Below are positions 25,391-33,838 of a stretch of DNA of 64,000 nucleotides, piece after piece; positions within the stretch are counted from its first letter, which is position 1; every line of letters begins with the position of its first letter. A program made the translations under genes and the position numbers. Where the stretch lies: assembly GCA_963798855.1 (NCBI GenBank), contig CAWCUU010000002.1, positions 868,001 to 932,000 on the forward strand, written 5' to 3'. The notes beneath the pieces were generated by a model. That model was not told the DNA's origin. It did not search any database and saw only the letters and a list, made by a program, of their open reading frames with translations. This stretch comes from CAWCUU01 sp963798855. GTDB taxonomy: Bacteria > Gemmatimonadota > Gemmatimonadetes > Longimicrobiales > RSA9.

Positions 25391-26655
25391 ACGGCCCGCA
25401 GCCCCAGCACCAGCGTGACGAGCACAACCAGGCCACCGAGCAGGTTCAGAGCAAGCCCGTTCCGCCAGCGACCCATGGCGTCACGGTCGTTCGCCGCGAC
25501 GAGCAGGAAGGCCGCAACCGCGGGAAGCAGCACGCCGTTCGCGACCTGGGCGAACAGGATCGCGCTGATCGGCCGGATCCCGCTCGCGGCGAAGAAGGCG
25601 CCACTGGCGAGCACGAGCATCCAGACAGCGCGGAGCCGGCGGTCGCTGAGGTCGCGCGGCCAGCCGAGGGCCCCGGCCGTCGCGTAGGCGGCGGCGAGCG
25701 GCGCCGTTATGGCAGACGTGAGCCCCGCCGCCAGCAAGCCAGCGGCGAAGAACGCACGCGCCCATGTGCCGAGCACCGGCTCGAGCTGCACGGCCATGTC
25801 CGCGGCGCTCTCGACGCCAGAGCTCGCCGCGACCGCGGAGGTCGCGACGATCGCCATGCTGACGAGCCCGCCGAGGCCGATCGCGACCGCGAGATCGGCG
25901 CGCGCTGCCGGCAGTGCTTCGGGGCCGTCCCACTTCTCGCTGACGGCCGACGCGTGGAGGAACAGGTTGTACGGCACGACCGTCGTGCCGATCAGGCCGA
26001 CCGCGACGAGCAGCGCCCGGGGCCCCTCCGGAAGATGCGGGACCAACGCCCCGCGGAGCATGGGCAGCAGCGGGGGAGCGATGACGATCGCCGTGATGAG
26101 GAACACGGCCGACATGACGACGACCATTGCGATCAGCGCTCGCTCGACGGCGCGGTAGCTGCCGAGCCACAGCAGCGCGAACGCGACGACGGCCGCGCAG
26201 AGCGCCCACGCGCGGGTCGCGACTCCAGCCACGGCGTCCATCCCGAGCGCCGCGCCCATCAGATTGCCGGTCTCGTAGGCAGCATTGCCGAACGCGATCG
26301 CTCCAATGATGAGCGGCACGGCCAGCCAGCGGGCGGCTCCCTCGAATCTGCGCCGGATCGCCTCGCCGAGCCCGGCGCCGGTCACGAGACCGAGCCGCGC
26401 CGCCATCTCCTGGAGAACGATGGTCGCGATCGTGGAGAAGAGCAGGGCCCAGAGCAGCGTATAGCCGTAATGCGCACCGGCCAGCGTCGCGGTGGTCACG
26501 GTGCCGGGGCCGATGAACGCGGCAGCGACGACCGCGCCAGGACCAGCCTGGCGCAGCGCGGAGAGCCGGGACCTGTGCGCTGCCGGAACCCGAGAGCCAC
26601 CCGGCGTCTCGCTCGTTGCGGCTTCGCGGGCGGTACCGCGGGCGCCGCTGCTCAT
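25372..26655 (-). CDS. Nramp-family divalent cation transporter, non-canonical site
   Basis: A 427-residue membrane protein of the Nramp/MntH family with about 11 spans. It aligns with MntH around FIGPGTVTTATLAGAHYGY in helix 1 and VGLIGTTVVPYNLFLHA in helix 6. The helix-1 metal site DPGN reads GPGT here and the helix-6 MPH reads VPY, so the canonical Asp, Asn and Met ligands are absent. The cargo may therefore differ from Mn2+ or Fe2+. The ATG overlaps the stop of the preceding ygfZ-like gene (ATGA), a coupled pair. Confidence 0.82.
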   Translation of the reverse strand: MSSGARGTAREAATSETPGGSRVPAAHRSRLSALRQAGPGAVVAAAFIGPGTVTTATLAGAHYGYTLLWALLFSTIATIVLQEMAARLGLVTGAGLGEAIRRRFEGAARWLAVPLIIGAIAFGNAAYETGNLMGAALGMDAVAGVATRAWALCAAVVAFALLWLGSYRAVERALIAMVVVMSAVFLITAIVIAPPLLPMLRGALVPHLPEGPRALLVAVGLIGTTVVPYNLFLHASAVSEKWDGPEALPAARADLAVAIGLGGLVSMAIVATSAVAASSGVESAADMAVQLEPVLGTWARAFFAAGLLAAGLTSAITAPLAAAYATAGALGWPRDLSDRRLRAVWMLVLASGAFFAASGIRPISAILFAQVANGVLLPAVAAFLLVAANDRDAMGRWRNGLALNLLGGLVVLVTLVLGLRAVWTALS

Positions 26656-27704
26656 CCGGCTGGCTTCTCGAACGGCAATGTAACCACGCGGACCGGCCGG
26701 CCCTCCTCTCCCAACCGCAGCTCCGCCGGCGGCTCGACCTCGCGCCGCACGTAGCCGAGCCCGATCGTCTCTCCGAGAAGGGGAGAGACGCAGGCGCTCG
26801 TGATCCGACCGAGCCGCCGTCCCTCCTCCGACAGCAGCGGCGCGTCGCGCGGAGGGGCCGGCGCCTCCCCGAGCCGCAGGCCGCGCAGCAGCCAGTTCAC
26901 GTGTCCGCGGTGCAGAATCCGGACGATCACCTCCTGTCCGGTGTAGCAGCCTTTCGTCTCGCTTATGGCCCGCTCCCGCAGACCCGCCTCCAGCGGAATC
27001 GTGTCCGGGGTGAGCTCCGCTCCCCAGCGAGGGCGGCCCGCTTCGATCCGCAGCACCTCGAGCGCACCGTGCCCGGCGGGTCGAGCACCGGCCTCGCTCA
27101 GCTTCGCCCACAGCGGCGCGAGGACCTCGGCCGGCGCGAGCACGTCGTAGCCGTCCACACCGGCGTACAGGGTTCGCAGGACGAGCGCCGAAGCGTCCAC
27201 AACCGCGACCTCCCGCAGCCCCTCCTCCGGCATGCCCGTCGGAAGAGCGCCCACTAGCCGCTCGAGGATCGATCGGGCCTGGGGTCCGAGGACAGCGACG
27301 TCGCCCCATTTCGCGGTCAGGTCGTCCTGTCGCGCGAATAGCGGCGGAACGAAGCGGCCGAGGTGCTCGGCGAGAGAGTCGCGCGCCGAGCCCTCCGCCT
27401 CGAGCCAGACCTCGCCCCCGGCGCGGCGGAACGCGCGCACGTCCGCCACCATGCGTCCTTTTGCCGTGAGCACCGCGGCGTAGACGGCCCGATCGGCGGG
27501 CGCGTTCGTCAGGTCGTTCGAGATCAGGCCCTGGATCATCCGCACTGGATCGCGGCCATGTAGCCGGATCAGAGCGCGCTCGGATCGATCGACGACGACC
27601 GCGCCGTTCCGCGAAGCGGCATACTCCGCGGCGGGATCGCCGTAGTGTCGTGGCACCAGGGCGCCCCCGGCCGGTCCGAGGCTCGCGCCGAGGGCACGAT
27701 GCAC
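26652..27704 (-). CDS. ygfZ: YgfZ/GcvT-like folate-binding protein
   Basis: A 350-residue protein of the YgfZ/IBA57 family, tetrahydrofolate-dependent helpers in iron-sulfur cluster repair or assembly and tRNA modification. The family signature KGCYTGQEV(I)VRI is intact; the N-terminal lobe (VDRSERALIRLHGRDPVRM, with ISNDL) matches the GcvT fold. It starts with GTG at 27704, with a weak Shine-Dalgarno. No glycine-cleavage genes are near, which supports YgfZ over GcvT. Confidence 0.85.
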   Translation of the reverse strand: MHRALGASLGPAGGALVPRHYGDPAAEYAASRNGAVVVDRSERALIRLHGRDPVRMIQGLISNDLTNAPADRAVYAAVLTAKGRMVADVRAFRRAGGEVWLEAEGSARDSLAEHLGRFVPPLFARQDDLTAKWGDVAVLGPQARSILERLVGALPTGMPEEGLREVAVVDASALVLRTLYAGVDGYDVLAPAEVLAPLWAKLSEAGARPAGHGALEVLRIEAGRPRWGAELTPDTIPLEAGLRERAISETKGCYTGQEVIVRILHRGHVNWLLRGLRLGEAPAPPRDAPLLSEEGRRLGRITSACVSPLLGETIGLGYVRREVEPPAELRLGEEGRPVRVVTLPFEKPAG

Positions 27705-27752
27705 TCCGTCCAGAGGCAGCGTTCTTGAAACCGTCTCCGGCGCGGACAGCGG

Positions 27753-28583
27753 TCAGCCCTCCTTCCTGAGCTGCTCGAGAAGGAGGCGAACTCTGCCGAC
27801 GTCACGCGCGTCCGGCGCCGCGCTCAGGTACTGCTGGAGGTCCTGAATCGCCTCGTCCACGCGTCCTTTCCGCGCCAGCAGCACGCCACGGTCGCGAATC
27901 TCATGGGCGGAGTCCGGCCTCACCAGCAGGATCCGCTCGACAGCGGAGAGGGCTCGCGCGTCATCATGGGTGTTGAAATAGATCCCCTTGAGGTTCGAGA
28001 GCAGCCGGACGACCATGTCCTTGCGCGTCGCCGGCCTCAGGAATTCCGGCTTCAGCTTCACCATCCCGCCGTACAGTCGGTCGAGCAGCTCCTGCATCTC
28101 CGCTTCGAAGCGGATCCGGCCGCCCTGGAAGGGATCCACCGTGACCTGGAGCGCCTCCCCCACGTATCGAACGAGGAAATGGCCGGGGAAGTTCACCCCG
28201 ACCAGCGGGAGTCCCAGCCGCCAGCCGACCTCGAGGTAGACGAGGCTGAGCGTCAGCGGAATGCCGAGCCGCCGGTCCAGCACGTCGTTCAGGAAAGAGT
28301 TGCGCGGATCGTAATAGGCCTCGGTGTTCCCGCGGAAACGCTCCTGCTGAAACAGCACATCGTTCATCTCCTGCAGCACGAGGAGCGGTGCGCTCTCATC
28401 CGCCAGGCGGTCCTTCACCCGCTCGGCGAGCAGGTCGAGCCGGCGCAGGTAAGCCACCGGCGCGATCTGCGGGTACTCCTCCGCCGCGACGAGCAGCGCC
28501 GCCTCGGCGAGGTCGACGCTCTCGTCCGTGCGCTCCACCATTGCCGTGAACCGCGAGCGAGGCGACAGCATCGGAGTGCTCAC
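27753..28583 (-). CDS. SirB1-like transglutaminase-fold/TPR protein
   Basis: A 276-residue protein of the SirB1 family: a transglutaminase-like core with the conserved RRLGIPLTLSLVYLEVG and GVNFPGHFLVRY, followed by C-terminal TPR-like repeats (RDRGVLLARKGRVDEAIQDL). The function of this widespread family is not established. The core lacks an obvious catalytic Cys. GTG at 28583 overlaps the stop of the preceding gene (GTGA). Confidence 0.82.
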   Translation of the reverse strand: MSTPMLSPRSRFTAMVERTDESVDLAEAALLVAAEEYPQIAPVAYLRRLDLLAERVKDRLADESAPLLVLQEMNDVLFQQERFRGNTEAYYDPRNSFLNDVLDRRLGIPLTLSLVYLEVGWRLGLPLVGVNFPGHFLVRYVGEALQVTVDPFQGGRIRFEAEMQELLDRLYGGMVKLKPEFLRPATRKDMVVRLLSNLKGIYFNTHDDARALSAVERILLVRPDSAHEIRDRGVLLARKGRVDEAIQDLQQYLSAAPDARDVGRVRLLLEQLRKEG

Positions 28584-28870
28584 GCGAATCCACGCTCTCC
28601 GAGCGAGCGGAGTCGAGCCGCGTCGCCCTGGAGCTCGCGCACGAGGCGATGGACGTCCGCGGTGGACGCCGCGTTCGGCAGCTCGACCTGGATCTCGTCG
28701 CCGCCTTCCCGCGGCAGGAACACGATCGTGACGCGGAACCCCTGTACACCCGTCCCCCGCCGCGCGAGCAGGTCGACGGTATGGCCGCGGCCACCCACGT
28801 CGAGCCGGTCCGCCAGCCGGAAATCGAGCCACGACTTGCCTCTCGATTGCTTGCTCAAGCCCACCTCCAT
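28580..28870 (-). CDS. Conserved hypothetical protein
   Basis: A 96-residue basic and soluble protein with a possible beta-rich core (DRLDVGGRGHTVDLLARR, VTIVFLPREGGDEIQVEL) followed by a helix. ATG at 28870 has GGAGAAG at a good distance. It is translated just before the SirB1-like gene and overlaps it, so the two are probably made together. No family recognised. Confidence 0.6.
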   Translation of the reverse strand: MEVGLSKQSRGKSWLDFRLADRLDVGGRGHTVDLLARRGTGVQGFRVTIVFLPREGGDEIQVELPNAASTADVHRLVRELQGDAARLRSLGERGFA

Positions 28871-28990
28871 GTGCTTCTCCGCACCGCCGATCCGTTCCGA
28901 CCGCGGCTCCGAACGAAGGTACCCGCGGGCGGAACACGGCGGCAACCGTGGTGAAATCGCCGTGCGGCCCGGTCGCCTCGCTCCGTCCGC

Positions 28991-29019
28991 TTTACTCCGG
29001 CCCGTTCCGCGCGTACGCT
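28991..29019 (+). promoter_or_regulatory. Candidate leaderless promoter of selD
   Basis: TTTACT at 28991-28996, a 17-base spacer and TACGCT at 29014-29019, with the ATG only 7 bases after the second box. There is no Shine-Dalgarno before this ATG, so transcription could start at or near the A of the start codon. Hexamer matches are three to four of six. Confidence 0.3.
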
Positions 29020-29026
29020 TTCCCGC

Positions 29027-30121
29027 ATGAGCGACAGCAGAGATACCAGAGACCGGGACGCGCGCGAGCGGCTACTCCTTACGCAGCTATCGCACGGCGC
29101 GGGTTGAGCCTGCAAACTCGGCCGTGCCGAGCTGACGCAGGTTCTGCGTCACCTGGTTCCATTCGATGATCCGGCCGTCCTGATGGACGCGGGTGCGGGC
29201 GACGACGCCGCCGTCTACCGTCTCGACGCGGAGCGCGCCCTCGTCGCAACAGTGGACTTCTTCACGCCGATCGTCGACGATCCGCGCGAGTTCGGCCGCA
29301 TCGCGGCCGCGAACGCGCTCTCGGACCTGTACGCGAAGGGCGCGCGCCCACTCTTCGCGCTGAACCTGATCGGCTTTCCACGACGCCACCTCGGCAGCGG
29401 CCTTCTCGAGGAGATCGTCCGCGGCGCCGGCGAGATGGCCGCGCTCGCCGGTATCCCGATTATCGGCGGGCACTCGGTGGACGCGCCCGAGCCCCTCTTC
29501 GGCCTGTGCGCGATCGGCGAGGTCCACCCGGATCGCATCATCCGCAACAGCAGCGCCCGGCCGGGCGACCGACTCGTTCTGACGAAGCCGCTGGGAACCG
29601 GGGTGATCGCGACCGCCATCAAGCACGGGACCTCGCCCGCCGAGGCGATAACGGCGGCGACCGCGTCCATGACCCGGCTCAACCGCGAGGCATCGGAGGC
29701 GATGCTGGCGTCCGATGTCCACGCGGCGACCGACGTCACAGGTTTCGGCCTCCTCGGACACCTCCATCAGATGCTGGGGGCGAGCGGCGTCGCGGCGAGG
29801 CTCGACGCATCCGCCATCCCCCTTCTGCCCCACGCGATGCGGCTCGCGGAGGCGGGAGAGGTGCCGGGCGGGACGCTCCGCAACCGTGAGGACTTCGGAG
29901 CATACGTGGAGTGGAGTGGTGCGCCCGTGCGGGAACCGTTACGGACCCTCCTGTGGGATGCGCAGACGTCGGGAGGCCTGCTGATCGCGCTGTCGGCGGA
30001 GCAGGCGCCGTCGCTGCTGCAACGGCTGGGCACCGCCGGGCCAGCCGCCGTGATCGGGGAGGTGGAGGCCGGCGACGCCGGGCGAATCCGCGTGGTCGGC
30101 GCTACGCCAGCCGACGCCTGA
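29027..30121 (+). CDS. selD: Selenide, water dikinase (selenoprotein, Sec at UGA 29105)
   Basis: SelD makes selenophosphate from selenide and ATP for selenocysteine and selenouridine. Read from the ATG at 29027 the frame contains one UGA (29105-29107) and then continues to 30121, 364 residues in all. The residues around the UGA (TQLSHGAG-U-ACK) match the SelD active site HGAGCGCK of E. coli, with the UGA in place of the catalytic Cys17, Cys29 at Cys19 and Lys30 at Lys20. Downstream GAGDDAAVY, TVDFFTPIVDDP, GGHSVDAPEPLFGL and TDVTGFGLLGHL are diagnostic. A SECIS-like hairpin follows the UGA. A start at 29183 would lose the active site. selA, selB and selC are not in this window. Confidence 0.93.
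29108..29142 (+). promoter_or_regulatory. SECIS-like hairpin downstream of the selD UGA
   Basis: Immediately after the UGA, CCTGC (29109-29113) pairs with GCAGG (29137-29141), and CTCGGC (29117-29122) pairs with GCCGAG (29126-29131) around a CGT loop, with unpaired AAA and CTGAC as internal loop. The apical GU lies about 17 bases after the UGA, the distance required for SelB-dependent recoding in bacteria. Confidence 0.8.
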
Positions 30122-30123
30122 GC

Positions 30124-30143
30124 GCCGGCGAATCGCCGCCGGC
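30124..30143. terminator. Hairpin between convergent selD and lipoprotein genes
   Basis: GCCGGCG and CGCCGGC, a 7-bp perfect stem with a 6-base loop, fill the gap between the two stop codons and could stop transcription from both sides. No T-run. Confidence 0.45.
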
Positions 30144-30694
30144 TAGCTCCCCGACAGCGTGAACACCACGCTCAGGGTCCCCGGCACCGGATCGAATAGC
30201 TGCTCGTCCTGCCATTCGGGGACGAGCCCCACCAGTCTGGCGCGGCTCACCCCGTCCGGCGACGTCCCGCTGAACGAGAGCTGGACGCCGCCCGATCCGC
30301 TGGTCGAGAACTGATAGCTCATCCGCTTCGAGAGCAGGAACAGACCGTACGGCTCGTTGTCGTTCCACGTGATCGTCACCGTGCTGTCGCCCGTCGTGTA
30401 CTTGCCGGCCGCCGTCTTGAACTCGCCGCTGACCGGATCGCGGAAAACGAGCTGCGCGGTGCCGGTATTGCTCAGGTTGAGCTGCGGTGCGACCACGCCG
30501 GTCAGGCGCGGCTTGATGTTCATCGCCGGCAGCGACCCCGCCGGATCGAACGTGAGCGCGCCGAGGTCGTACAGTCCCGCGACCGCGCTGAACGGCAGCG
30601 CCGGCCCGGTCGGGGAATCGCCCCCACACCCCAGGAGCAACACCAGGCCCACGGCCGTCGCTATGGCCACGGTGGGCCGCTGAATCCGCTTCAT
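30143..30694 (-). CDS. Hypothetical lipoprotein
   Basis: A 183-residue exported lipoprotein: basic start MKRIQRPT, hydrophobic AIATAVGLVLLL and lipobox LLLGC with Cys around residue 21, then the Ser/Thr/Gly linker GGDSPTGP common in lipoproteins of this phylum. The mature domain is beta-rich with no cysteines or catalytic motif. ATG at 30694 was chosen over 30700 because AAGGGAAA is then at proper spacing. Function unknown. Confidence 0.68.
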   Translation of the reverse strand: MKRIQRPTVAIATAVGLVLLLGCGGDSPTGPALPFSAVAGLYDLGALTFDPAGSLPAMNIKPRLTGVVAPQLNLSNTGTAQLVFRDPVSGEFKTAAGKYTTGDSTVTITWNDNEPYGLFLLSKRMSYQFSTSGSGGVQLSFSGTSPDGVSRARLVGLVPEWQDEQLFDPVPGTLSVVFTLSGS

Positions 30695-30741
30695 CTTCAT
30701 TTCCCTTTTCTCTGCTGGTCCAGCTGGTTGCTCTCCGGCCT

Positions 30742-30799
30742 CCCCGCGAAGCGCGCCCCGCGAAGCGGCGCCCCGCAAGCGGCGCCCCGCAAAGCGGCG
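30742..30799. repeat. GC-rich tandem repeat, four 14-15 bp units
   Basis: Units CCCCGCGAAGCGCG, CCCCGCGAAGCGGCG, CCCCGCAAGCGGCG and CCCCGCAAAGCGGCG follow each other between lpd and the lipoprotein gene. Differences are single-base changes and indels. Confidence 0.7.
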
Positions 30800-30801
30800 C
30801 C

Positions 30802-30817
30802 CCGGGCGTCAGCCCGG
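30802..30817 (-). terminator. Hairpin after lpd
   Basis: CCGGGC and GCCCGG, a 6-bp stem with a 4-base loop, directly follow the lpd stop (30818-30820) on the minus strand. No T-run, so efficiency is uncertain; it closes the long pdh run. Confidence 0.4.
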
Positions 30818-32254
30818 CTAAATGTGTATGACCCGGCCGAGCGCCGCGAGTGCCGCCTCGCCGATCGCCTCGGAGAGCGTCGGGTGCGGATGGATCGACA
30901 GCTCCATCTCCTCGACCGTCGTTTCGAGCTGCCGTCCCACAACGAACTCCGCGATCATCTCGCTGGCGTGGGCGCCGACGATGTGCGCGCCGAGCAGCTC
31001 GCTGTACTTCTTGTCGCGGATCACCTTGACGAAGCCGTCGGTCTCGCCTGCGGTCCGCGCCCGTCCGTTCGCGCTGAACGGGAACGTTCCGACCGTCACG
31101 TCGTAGCCGGCCTCCTTCGCCTGCTCCTCGGTCATCCCGACCGACGCGACCTCCGGGTGGCAGTACGTGACCGCCGGAATGTTGCCGTAGTCCACGACGT
31201 GCTCCGCCACGCCCGCGATGTGCTCCGCCGCGACGATACCTTCGTGAGAGGCCTTGTGCGCGAGCAGCGGCGGCTTCGTGACGTCGCCGATCGCATACAC
31301 GCCTTCGGCGCTCGTGCGCATGTACTCGTCGGTCTGGATGAAGCCGCCCTCCGTCTTCACGCCTGCCGCATCCAGCCCGATGTCGTCGATGACGGGCGCG
31401 CGGCCGACCGCTACGAGCACGCGCTCCACCTCGACCGTCTGCGCCTTCCCGTCCTTCGCCTTGATGTGGAGCTTCACGCCCTTCTTGCCGATGTCCGCCT
31501 TCTCCAGGCGCGCCGCCTCCAGCACGTCGATGCCGCGCTTCTTGTACAGCTTGGCGAGCGTGCGCGATGCCTCGGCATCCTCCAGCGGCAGGATCCTGTC
31601 GAGCGCCTCGACCAGGGTGACCTCCGAGCCGAATGCGTTATAGACGTCGGCGAACTCCATCCCGATCGCGCCCGCGCCGATGATGCCGAGGCTGGACGGC
31701 AGCTCGCCCGGAAAGACGGCGTGGTCCGAGCTCCAGACCCTGTCGCCGTCGATTTTCAGCATCGGCAGCGAGCGAGGCCTCGATCCGGTCGCGATGATGA
31801 TGTGCTTCGCGGTCAGCGTGCGCTTCTTGCCCCCCTTGGCGGGCGCCTCATCCCCATGACCGGCGTTCTTCCCCGGCTCGACCTCGACTTTGCCCTTGCC
31901 GGCCAGCCGGCCCCATCCCTCGATGCGATCGATCTTGTTCTTCTTGAAGAGGTAGCCCGTGCCCTTCGCTCCCTTGTCTGCGACGGAGCGCGCGCGGTCG
32001 GCGGCCTTCGCCACATCGAGCTGCACCTCGCCGACCGTAATGCCGAAGTCGCCGAGCTCGCCGACGTGTCGCGCGTAGTTCGCGCTCTCCAGCATAGCCT
32101 TCGTCGGGATGCACCCCCAGTTGTTGCAGACGCCGCCGAGCTTCTGCGCCTCGACGCACGCCGTTTTCAATCCGAGCTGTGCCGCCCGGATCGCGGCGAC
32201 GTAGCCGCCCGGCCCCGAGCCGATCACGATCACGTCGTACGTGTTCTCCGCCAC
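30818..32254 (-). CDS. lpdA: Dihydrolipoyl dehydrogenase (E3)
   Basis: A 478-residue flavoprotein that reoxidises dihydrolipoyl groups of the pyruvate dehydrogenase complex with NAD+. FAD motif GSGPGGYVAAIRAAQLG, redox-active disulfide GGVCNNWGCIPTK (usual GGTCLNVGCIPSK, so slightly changed), NAD motif GAGAIGMEFADVY and the C-terminal HPHPTLSEA with the catalytic His are present. A Gly/Lys-rich insertion sits near residues 130-145. GTG start with GAGGTG. Last gene of the pdh run, 100 bases after pdhC. Confidence 0.95.
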   Translation of the reverse strand: MAENTYDVIVIGSGPGGYVAAIRAAQLGLKTACVEAQKLGGVCNNWGCIPTKAMLESANYARHVGELGDFGITVGEVQLDVAKAADRARSVADKGAKGTGYLFKKNKIDRIEGWGRLAGKGKVEVEPGKNAGHGDEAPAKGGKKRTLTAKHIIIATGSRPRSLPMLKIDGDRVWSSDHAVFPGELPSSLGIIGAGAIGMEFADVYNAFGSEVTLVEALDRILPLEDAEASRTLAKLYKKRGIDVLEAARLEKADIGKKGVKLHIKAKDGKAQTVEVERVLVAVGRAPVIDDIGLDAAGVKTEGGFIQTDEYMRTSAEGVYAIGDVTKPPLLAHKASHEGIVAAEHIAGVAEHVVDYGNIPAVTYCHPEVASVGMTEEQAKEAGYDVTVGTFPFSANGRARTAGETDGFVKVIRDKKYSELLGAHIVGAHASEMIAEFVVGRQLETTVEEMELSIHPHPTLSEAIGEAALAALGRVIHI

Positions 32255-32356
32255 CTCTCACCTCGTCTCGTGTCCCAGGTTTGACTCGCCGGCGTGGCTC
32301 GGCCGCCTGCCGCCGGCCGGCAGGGGAGCGGGTCCCGCGCCGCGCGGTTCGTGCCT

Positions 32357-33763
32357 TCACGCCAGCAGCAGCATCGGCTCTTCGATGTAGCCCTTCAGGG
32401 TCTGCAGAAAGCGCGCGCCGGTCGCGCCGTCAATGACGCGATGATCGCAGCTCATGGTCATTCGCATGCGGGGCTGCACGATGACCTCCCCTTCCTGGAC
32501 GACCGGCCGATCCTCCATCCGGCCCACTGCCAGGATGCCCCCCTCGGGTGGATTGATGATCGCGGTGAACTCCTCGATTCCGAACATCCCGAGGTTGGAC
32601 ACCGAGAAGGTCGCGCCCGTGTACTCCTCCGGCTGCAGCTTCCTCTGCCGCGCCCGCGCTGCGAGCTCGCGAACCTCCCGCGCGATCTGCGCTACGCCCT
32701 TTCGATCCGCATCGCGAACGACGGGCGTGATCAGGCCATCCTCTACAGCGACCGCGACGCCGAGGTGTACCCGCCCGTAACGGCGGACCACCGTCTCGCC
32801 CCATGACGCGTTCACCTCGGGGTGCTGGCGCAACGCTCCCGCGACCGCCCTGAGCAGCAGATCGTTGACCGACACCTTCTGACCGCGTTCCTCGAGTCGA
32901 GCGTTCATGCCATGCCGCGCCGCCGCCATCCGCGTCATGTCGACGTCGATCGTGAGATAGAACGTCGGAACCGGCCCGATCGACGTGACCAGCCGCTTCG
33001 CGATCGTCTTCCGCATCTGCGAGACGGGGATCTCGACGAGCTCCTCCGCCTGCGGACCCGGGGCCTGGAAGGGCACTGGCGCGGGGACTGCAGGAAGCCG
33101 CGCCGTGGCAGCAGCGGGCGCCCCCCCCTCGAGCGCCGCCTCGATGTCCCGCTTGATGATCCGACCCCCGGGGCCGGACCCGCTCACCCCGCCCAGCTCG
33201 ATGTCGTTCTCCGCCGCGAGCCGCCTCGCCAGAGGGGACGCCTTGACCCTGCCGGCGCCGTTGCCGCCGCCCGGGGGCCCACCCGCACCCGGCGCGGCGA
33301 CAGAGCCGGGTTCGGGGGTGGCGGGCCGCTGCGGCGCCTCGACGGCAGCCGCAACGCCTTCCGCCACCTGCTCGCGCTCGGTCGGGGCGGGCGCCGACAC
33401 GTCATCGCGCGCGCGGGACACATCCGCTTCTTCTCTCGTGCTCGGCTCGGGGGCCGCCGCGGGGCCCGCCTCGGCCGGTCCGGCGCCGGAGCCCGCCTCC
33501 TCGAGGATGGCCGCGATATCCTCGTCCTCGGCCGCGATCACGCCGATCACTGCGCCGACCGGCGCCGACCGCCCCTCCGCGAGCAGCTGCTTCCGCAACA
33601 CGCCCTCGCCGCGGGCGACCAGCTCCATCGTCGCCTTATCGGTTTCGATCTCGGCGAGCACGTCGCCCTCGGCCACGGCGTCGCCCTCGTTCTTCAGCCA
33701 GGAAACGACCTGCCCCTCCTCCATCGTCGGGGACAGCGCCTCCATGTGGACCTTCGTCGCCAT
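32357..33763 (-). CDS. pdhC: Dihydrolipoamide acetyltransferase (E2)
   Basis: A 468-residue E2 core subunit. One lipoyl domain at residues 1-80 with the lipoylation lysine Lys43 in ETDKATMEL, an Ala/Pro/Glu-rich linker, a peripheral subunit-binding domain (SPLARRLAAENDIELGGVSG), a second linker and the acyltransferase domain with the catalytic motif HRVIDGATGARF near the C-terminus. One lipoyl domain places it with many Gram-positive and Gemmatimonadota-type E2s. ATG at 33763 has GAGGTTTGGA. Its lysine is the substrate of lipA upstream. Confidence 0.95.
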   Translation of the reverse strand: MATKVHMEALSPTMEEGQVVSWLKNEGDAVAEGDVLAEIETDKATMELVARGEGVLRKQLLAEGRSAPVGAVIGVIAAEDEDIAAILEEAGSGAGPAEAGPAAAPEPSTREEADVSRARDDVSAPAPTEREQVAEGVAAAVEAPQRPATPEPGSVAAPGAGGPPGGGNGAGRVKASPLARRLAAENDIELGGVSGSGPGGRIIKRDIEAALEGGAPAAATARLPAVPAPVPFQAPGPQAEELVEIPVSQMRKTIAKRLVTSIGPVPTFYLTIDVDMTRMAAARHGMNARLEERGQKVSVNDLLLRAVAGALRQHPEVNASWGETVVRRYGRVHLGVAVAVEDGLITPVVRDADRKGVAQIAREVRELAARARQRKLQPEEYTGATFSVSNLGMFGIEEFTAIINPPEGGILAVGRMEDRPVVQEGEVIVQPRMRMTMSCDHRVIDGATGARFLQTLKGYIEEPMLLLA

Positions 33764-33838
33764 TCCAAACCTCGGGTGCAGGCCAATCAGGCTGGTGAGA
33801 CTGATCTGGGCGAGATGACTCGGGCTCCGCGAGCTTGA

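Noticed and set aside
29183..30121. selD starting at GTG or ATG after the UGA
   Set aside because: Would remove the catalytic residues; the upstream 52 codons match the SelD N-terminus exactly.
30728..32284. Long open plus-strand frame antisense to lpd
   Set aside because: Low-complexity Arg/Leu/Asp-rich translation, no start signals, opposite to a clearly identified lpd.
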